Positions 8,259 through 11,876 of a DNA stretch of 11,876 nucleotides are shown here, piece after piece. This stretch comes from CAZAYP01 sp964489425 [NCBI: uncultured Verrucomicrobiota bacterium] (GTDB taxonomy: Bacteria; Verrucomicrobiota; Kiritimatiellia; RZYC01). Within the stretch, counting starts at the first letter, position 1. Each line of letters starts with the position of its first letter. The position numbers and the translations under genes are program-made. The stretch covers positions 1 through 11,876 of the forward strand of contig CAZAYP010000119.1 in NCBI GenBank assembly GCA_964489425.1, in the 5' to 3' direction. The notes beneath the pieces were generated by a model. The model worked only from the letters and a program-made list of their open reading frames with translations. It did not search any database and was not told where the DNA came from.

Positions 8259-8299
8259 GCCGGGCTTGCGCCCACAACTCATATTTGACACTTGATGGG

Positions 8300-11095
8300 T
8301 CATTCTAATTCTGAGCCGGTACCCAAGTCATCGGCGGCTCCCGGGGGGTGGGGGGGGGTGGGGGGGGCGTCCGTCACCGGCAGGATCACCCGGAACAGGC
8401 TGCCCTGGCCAACGGCGCTTTCCACCTCGATCACGCCCTGCCACTCCTTGACAATACCCAGGGCAATGGGCAGGCCCAATCCCGAACCATCGCCCGCCGG
8501 CTTGGTTGTGAAAAACGGGTCACAGCAGCGCTGGCAGGTGGCATCATCCATGCCCAACCCGTTGTCTGCCACTTCCAATACGACCCGCTGCGCCCCGGTC
8601 TCCGGGTCACCTATGGCATGCAGGGTCACCCGGATTTCCGCTTGATAGGCTGTCCGCGCGAGGTCAGGTCCGGTCGCCTGCTTCGCTTGTTGCTTGACCG
8701 CGTACAAGGCATTGCTCAGCAGGTTCACTACCACCTGCTCAAAACGCTGGGCGTGGATATACAACTGCGGCACGTCCGGGGCCAGGTCTGCCTGAAGGCG
8801 CACATGGTGATGTTTGAACCGCTCCGTGAACAAGGCCAGGGCCAGTTGCACCGGCTCGCGCGGATCCTGGCGGCTCGTGATCGCGGCGGGATGCTGGCGC
8901 GCAAACGTGCGCACATGGTCGATCACGGCCACGGCGCGGTTCACATTGTTTTTGATCCGGCCCAGCAAAGCCAGTGTTTCCGCGGTTGACATCTTGCCCG
9001 CGGCCAGGTCTTCCAGCAGCACATCCACGTTCAGGGCAATGATGCCCAGGGGATTGTTCAACTCGTGCGCCAGGCTCGCGGACATCTCGCCCAGCGAGGA
9101 TAACCGGCCGGCGTGTAACAGCATGATTTGCTGTTGGGCGCGGTCTTCTTCCATCCGTTTGCGATCGGTGACATCCATCACGCCCGCAATGGCGCCGGTG
9201 TAGGCGCCGGTTTCATCGGTAAGCGGCGTGGTTTCCAGCAGGGCATAGATGCGCGCGCCGTCCTTCCTCAAGAACTCGAACTCATGCTGTTCCCGGATTC
9301 CTTGTTGCCGGCGCGCGAGGTCAAGTTGGGCCAATTCGACACCGTGCTCGTCCATGAAGGAGAAGAGATGCCGCCCCATCATTTCGTCCACGGTATAGCC
9401 CAGCATGGCCGCCATCTTCGGATTCACAAACGTGGTATGAGCATCCTGATCAATGATCCAGATGCCCTCGTTGATCGTTTCCACCAGGTCACGATATTTC
9501 TTCTCGCTCTCACGGATCTGCTTTTCTGCCTGGTGGCGATCCGTGATATTCCGTCTGATGACAATCAACCCATCCTCGTATTTCAAGCACTGCATATCCG
9601 CATACACGTCCTGCGGCCACCCGGTACTTTTCGCCGGGAAGAGGGCGGCCGGATCGTGGCAGGGTTGGCCGGTTTCCACAACGGCGACGTATTTATCGAA
9701 CAACAGCGCGGCCACCCCGGGCAGCAGGACGCTGTACTTGCGGCCCACCAGGTCGCCGGGCTGCATGTTAAGAAAGCGGCAGGCTGCGGCATTGGCGAAC
9801 GTATAGACAAAATCGACGATTTTGCCCGTCTTGTCGCGCACGGCGCAATAAATGGACAGGGTGTCCTGCGTGTTGGCCATGGCCAAACGAAATTTGTCCT
9901 GCTCTCGCGCCAACGCATGTTGCCATCTCAAGCGGTCGGCCAAGGCGGACAGCGTCGCAAGGATTTCCAAGTCGGACATGGCCGGGGTCAGGTAGGCGCT
10001 CGCACCGGCTTTCAGCGCCTGGGTAATGGTTGCAACCAAAGCCTGCGACAGCACCGTCACCACGGTGCGGTGGCCAGCCCGCGGCGTTAACGCCTTGGCC
10101 GCATCTCCACTCAAGCTGGTGGACGACATCCCCTGAACCACGAGGCCAGACGGTCCTGAACCGGGTGACGCCCCATCCGTCCCGCCCGGCGCCCCCACGG
10201 TCACCGGACCAGGCCAGACTTGCAACAGGGACATGAGCCGGGCACGGAACGGCGATTCCGGCAGCTCGATCGCCAGGTCGTCCAACGCTTCCACAACCGG
10301 CTTGGCCGGGCGCTGGACCGCCGCGAGCAGCGCCCGCCAAATATCCGGCCCGGCCGCATCGCGGGCCAGCAGATCACAGGCGCCGCGGGCCAATATTTCA
10401 CGGGCTGCGCTGCGCGTGATGGTGTCACCGCGCATGATGACCGGCAAGCGCGGATACAAGTCGGCCGCCAATTTCAGCAAGTCGAGACCCTGCCCATCCG
10501 GCAGAAGGGTATCCACCAGGAGCACATCATAGGATGCCTGTTTAAGCCGGGCCAGGGCGTCAATGGCTGAGGTCACTTGGGTCGGGCGGCAGTCGAAACA
10601 CGCCAGGCGTTGCTCCAGGGGCGGGCGCCAGCTCTCCGGGTCCGTCACCGCCAGCACACGCAAGCCGGCCGCCATGGCGCTGGCGGAGCCAGTACCCTGC
10701 GCCTTGCCTAGCGCCTGGAATCGCAACGGAGCCATGGCCATGGCCTCGAACAGATCCCTGGCGACAAAGGGCTTGGTAAGATACCCGCATATGCCAGCTG
10801 TGCTGATTTCCCTGATCATCTGCGGATCAACGGCCGCGGTCATGGCAATGACTGGCACGGAGAGGACCTGCATAATCCTTCGGGTCGTTTCGACGCCGCT
10901 GATGCCCGGCAGTTGCAGGTCCATCAGGATCATGTCCGGCCGGGCCACCACCAGCTTCTCAAGGGCGTCCTCGCCGGTGGAACTGATGCCAATCACTTCA
11001 TACGGCCCCTGTTCGACCATGCGCTGGGCCAGCATGGCCGAGGGCTCGTCGTCCTCCACGATCCAGATCCGGGCCCGTTTGGTTTTCTGGGTCAT
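8300..11095 (-). CDS. Cytoplasmic hybrid histidine kinase, REC-pseudoREC-pseudoREC-PAS-PAS-HisKA-HATPase, 931 aa
   Basis: REC1 (about residues 8-125) is intact: E14/D15/D16, phospho-acceptor D59, T86, K108. REC2 (about 145-262) keeps D195 but has T151-D152 for the acidic pocket, G223 for the Thr and R245 for the Lys. A third receiver-like stretch (about 315-395, 'LVVQGMSS', 'TVVTVLS', 'AGASAYLTPAM') has lost the acceptor Asp and the Lys. PAS domains follow at about 400-520 and 531-645, the second with a clear PAC motif ending 'DVTDRKRMEE'. HisKA has H677 in 'AHELNNPL', the HPK4-like type. The ATPase shows N-box N795, D844-N-G, 'DPFFTTK' and 'GSGLGLPIALGIV'. No transmembrane segment is visible. 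REC1 upstream of the sensors suggests the kinase is itself controlled by phosphorylation. The start at 11095 rests on the ATGA overlap and a good Shine-Dalgarno; the in-frame ATG at 11224 would add 43 non-conserved residues. The C-terminus (about 910-919) is proline-rich because of C-tracts in the coding strand. Confidence 0.95.
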   Translation of the reverse strand: MTQKTKRARIWIVEDDEPSAMLAQRMVEQGPYEVIGISSTGEDALEKLVVARPDMILMDLQLPGISGVETTRRIMQVLSVPVIAMTAAVDPQMIREISTAGICGYLTKPFVARDLFEAMAMAPLRFQALGKAQGTGSASAMAAGLRVLAVTDPESWRPPLEQRLACFDCRPTQVTSAIDALARLKQASYDVLLVDTLLPDGQGLDLLKLAADLYPRLPVIMRGDTITRSAAREILARGACDLLARDAAGPDIWRALLAAVQRPAKPVVEALDDLAIELPESPFRARLMSLLQVWPGPVTVGAPGGTDGASPGSGPSGLVVQGMSSTSLSGDAAKALTPRAGHRTVVTVLSQALVATITQALKAGASAYLTPAMSDLEILATLSALADRLRWQHALAREQDKFRLAMANTQDTLSIYCAVRDKTGKIVDFVYTFANAAACRFLNMQPGDLVGRKYSVLLPGVAALLFDKYVAVVETGQPCHDPAALFPAKSTGWPQDVYADMQCLKYEDGLIVIRRNITDRHQAEKQIRESEKKYRDLVETINEGIWIIDQDAHTTFVNPKMAAMLGYTVDEMMGRHLFSFMDEHGVELAQLDLARRQQGIREQHEFEFLRKDGARIYALLETTPLTDETGAYTGAIAGVMDVTDRKRMEEDRAQQQIMLLHAGRLSSLGEMSASLAHELNNPLGIIALNVDVLLEDLAAGKMSTAETLALLGRIKNNVNRAVAVIDHVRTFARQHPAAITSRQDPREPVQLALALFTERFKHHHVRLQADLAPDVPQLYIHAQRFEQVVVNLLSNALYAVKQQAKQATGPDLARTAYQAEIRVTLHAIGDPETGAQRVVLEVADNGLGMDDATCQRCCDPFFTTKPAGDGSGLGLPIALGIVKEWQGVIEVESAVGQGSLFRVILPVTDAPPTPPHPPGAADDLGTGSELE
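8343..8367. repeat. Homopolymeric G tract (G6-T-G9-T-G8, plus strand) at the 3' end of a kinase gene
   Basis: Three long G runs separated by single T residues lie inside the coding region for about residues 909-919 of the PAS hybrid kinase (coding strand C-rich, giving 'APPTPPHPP'). Runs of this length are prone to polymerase slippage and could form a G-quadruplex in the template strand. Slippage would change only the last 20 or so residues, after the ATPase domain. Confidence 0.8.
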
Positions 11096-11631
11096 GCATC
11101 CACCTCGTAGCGGGCCGGGCGTCCGAGTTCCCGCAACAGGCCATCCACCTCTTTTTTCAGGTCCGCGATTCGCCGCCGGCCGTCGGCCATGGAGCGCTTT
11201 GATTGCGCCTCTTTGAATCCCCACTTGACCAGTTCGGAGTTCAACAGGTCTTCGCGGCGCAGGCCCCGCTGCAGGCTTTGCACCCGGAACACGAGTTGCT
11301 CAGGCTCAAACGGCCGCGCGATGTAGTCCACGCTGCCCGGACCGAACCCCTTGGCCAGCAGGCTAGCGGCGGCATCCTGGTGACAGACCACGATCACCGG
11401 CGTGGTGGCCGCTTCGGCACACTTTTTGAAGGCGCGCAACTGGTCCAACGACGAGTCCAGGTCCGGTCCTGCCATCCAGACGACCAGGTCGGCCTTGGTT
11501 TTCCCTGCCAAGTCCCGGGCCTGATCCTCGGCTTCGGCCACCAAGACCTGTTCGGCGTACAACTCCGTCTCCAGCACGCCGGCGATCGTCTGCCGGCACG
11601 CTTCGTCCGTTCCCACCACGAGATAGTTCAT
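11092..11631 (-). CDS. Pseudo-receiver (REC-like) protein with helical C-terminal tail, 179 aa
   Basis: Residues 1-120 follow the receiver fold pattern: beta1 'LVVGTDE', beta3 'DLVVWM', beta4 'PVIVVC', beta5 'VDYIARPF'. The phosphorylation chemistry is gone. The acidic pair is G7-T8 (only D9 remains), the phospho-acceptor Asp is M53, the Thr/Ser switch position is C83, and the invariant Lys is R106. I infer a receiver-shaped protein-interaction module that cannot be phosphorylated. Residues about 125-170 are charged and helical, possibly a coiled coil. The gene is the first of its module and its TGA overlaps the ATG of the downstream hybrid kinase by 4 nt (ATGA), so the two are very likely translationally coupled and may bind each other. 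No Shine-Dalgarno is seen before the start; the leader is A/T-rich and holds a dispersed repeat at 11661-11680. The product is predicted cytoplasmic, with no signal peptide or membrane segment. The REC-like fold is well supported; the function is unknown. Confidence 0.85.
   Translation of the reverse strand: MNYLVVGTDEACRQTIAGVLETELYAEQVLVAEAEDQARDLAGKTKADLVVWMAGPDLDSSLDQLRAFKKCAEAATTPVIVVCHQDAAASLLAKGFGPGSVDYIARPFEPEQLVFRVQSLQRGLRREDLLNSELVKWGFKEAQSKRSMADGRRRIADLKKEVDGLLRELGRPARYEVDA
11101..11106 (-). promoter_or_regulatory. Shine-Dalgarno for the PAS hybrid kinase, deciding its start at 11095
   Basis: On the minus strand GAGGTG stands 5 nt before the ATG at 11095-11093, inside the last codons of the upstream pseudo-receiver gene. 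Together with the 4-nt ATGA overlap, this selects 11095 over an in-frame ATG at 11224. Confidence 0.7.
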
Positions 11632-11660
11632 AAGTTAAATAATTTTCCAGTCGGATATTT

Positions 11661-11680
11661 TCTCACAAAGGCACAAAGAC
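11661..11680. repeat. Dispersed 20-mer TCTCACAAAGGCACAAAGAC in the leader of the pseudo-receiver gene
   Basis: It matches TCTCACGAAGGCACGGAGAC at 5302-5321 in 17 of 20 positions, and both copies are preceded by a CGGAT box. It ends about 30 nt before the start at 11631. The leader is A/T-rich; TTGTGA and an A/T-rich stretch on the minus strand could be a weak promoter, but no convincing -10/-35 pair is seen. Confidence 0.6.
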
Positions 11681-11772
11681 ATGTTATTTTCGGATTTCTC
11701 GCTATTTTCTGCGGAATGGTGACGGCGGCCATTCAGGACAACGGCGACTGGCGCTTTTCGTCGGGGTCAGAG

Positions 11773-11813
11773 TTCCGCCTTTAGGCGGAAGCTCAGTGCG
11801 GGCTTCAGCCCGC
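11773..11813. repeat. Double-palindrome element, copy 2
   Basis: TTCCGCC-TTTA-GGCGGAA (11773-11790, perfect 7-bp stem) is followed by GCGGGC-TTCA-GCCCGC (11798-11813, perfect 6-bp stem). Neither stem is followed by a T run on either strand, so these are not obvious terminators. The remaining stretch to the window edge (11814-11876) shows no gene that I can support. Confidence 0.7.
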
Positions 11814-11876
11814 GGATGGGACCCTGAAGTTTGGCACCCCCACCCTGCGTCGTCCGCCCGAGATCTTCGTCCAGGC

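Larger units (their letters stand above)
8041..8299. repeat. Intergenic stretch built of short palindromes and direct repeats
   Basis: The gap between two kinase genes is packed with small inverted repeats: AGCCC-TTAC-GGGCT (8088-8101); ACTACGAACA at 8104-8113 with TGTTCGTAGT at 8134-8143; ACGCC-GTAA-GGCGT (8146-8159); CGGTACTC at 8193-8200 with GAGTACCG at 8219-8226; CCGCC-TTCA-GGCGG (8224-8237). An 11-bp direct repeat GCTTAACTACG occurs at 8099-8109 and 8165-8175. This looks like one or more nested mobile palindromic elements of the small non-autonomous kind. An 88-codon minus-strand frame (8037-8303) spans the whole stretch with ATGA junctions to both flanking genes. Its sequence is what translated repeats give, so I do not call it a gene. 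Confidence 0.75.

Noticed and set aside
9128-10090. Plus-strand frame of 320 codons
   Set aside because: It is antisense to the PAS domains of the hybrid kinase; no domain pattern or plausible start context is seen.
11096-11224. Upstream in-frame extension of the PAS kinase to an ATG at 11224
   Set aside because: A good Shine-Dalgarno and an ATGA overlap support 11095, right before the first receiver; the extension is Arg/Gly-rich and lies wholly within the upstream gene.
11814-11876. Open frames at the right edge, for example a plus-strand stretch reading 'DGTLKFGTPTLRRPPEIF'
   Set aside because: It is too short to judge, begins just after a palindromic repeat with a stop codon, and has no start signal; it may be intergenic or the edge of an unseen gene.

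Overview
The window is G+C-rich bacterial DNA that is almost wholly given over to signal transduction. All supported genes lie on the minus strand, so transcription runs from high to low coordinates. The organism cannot be named from sequence alone. The short palindromes with TTCA/TTTA/TTAC/GTAA loops, the 'CTCACGAAGGCACGGAGAC' and 'CGCCAAGA' type intergenic repeats, and several starts without a clear Shine-Dalgarno would fit a large-genome environmental bacterium. A member of the Verrucomicrobiota/PVC group is my guess (inference, low to moderate confidence).

Layout in transcription order: (1) 11092-11631, a short pseudo-receiver with a helical tail, overlapping by 4 nt (ATGA) a large REC-pseudoREC-pseudoREC-PAS-PAS-histidine kinase at 8300-11095. 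(2) A 260-bp gap (8041-8299) filled with small palindromes and a possible intrinsic terminator. (3) 5347-8040, a REC-REC-histidine kinase-REC-HPt phosphorelay protein whose last 22 residues are encoded by an intergenic repeat. (4) 4848-5258, a stand-alone CheY-like receiver, overlapping by 4 nt (ATGA) a membrane-anchored GAF-coiled coil-histidine kinase-REC-REC-REC protein at 1903-4851. (5) A 123-nt gap (1780-1902) holding a CGCCAAGA/TCTTGGCG inverted repeat. (6) 82-1779, a bifunctional CheB-CheR fusion (methylesterase plus methyltransferase) without a receiver domain. A further gene may begin at 54 and run off the left edge.

Together the genes encode three histidine kinases, eleven receiver or receiver-like domains (eight with intact phosphorylation residues, three degenerate), one HPt domain and one CheB-CheR protein. 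No DNA-binding, GGDEF/EAL or other classical output domain, and no methyl-accepting chemotaxis receptor, lies in the window. From memory, CheB/CheR genes beside GAF/coiled-coil/multi-REC hybrid kinases form a recurring but poorly characterised locus type in environmental bacteria. A reasonable model is a branched cytoplasmic phosphorelay: GAF and PAS inputs, phosphate exchanged among receivers through the HPt, and output through CheB-CheR-controlled protein methylation or through partners encoded elsewhere. Every inter-operon gap carries a repeat element, and two of the modules (receiver plus hybrid kinase) share the same architecture.
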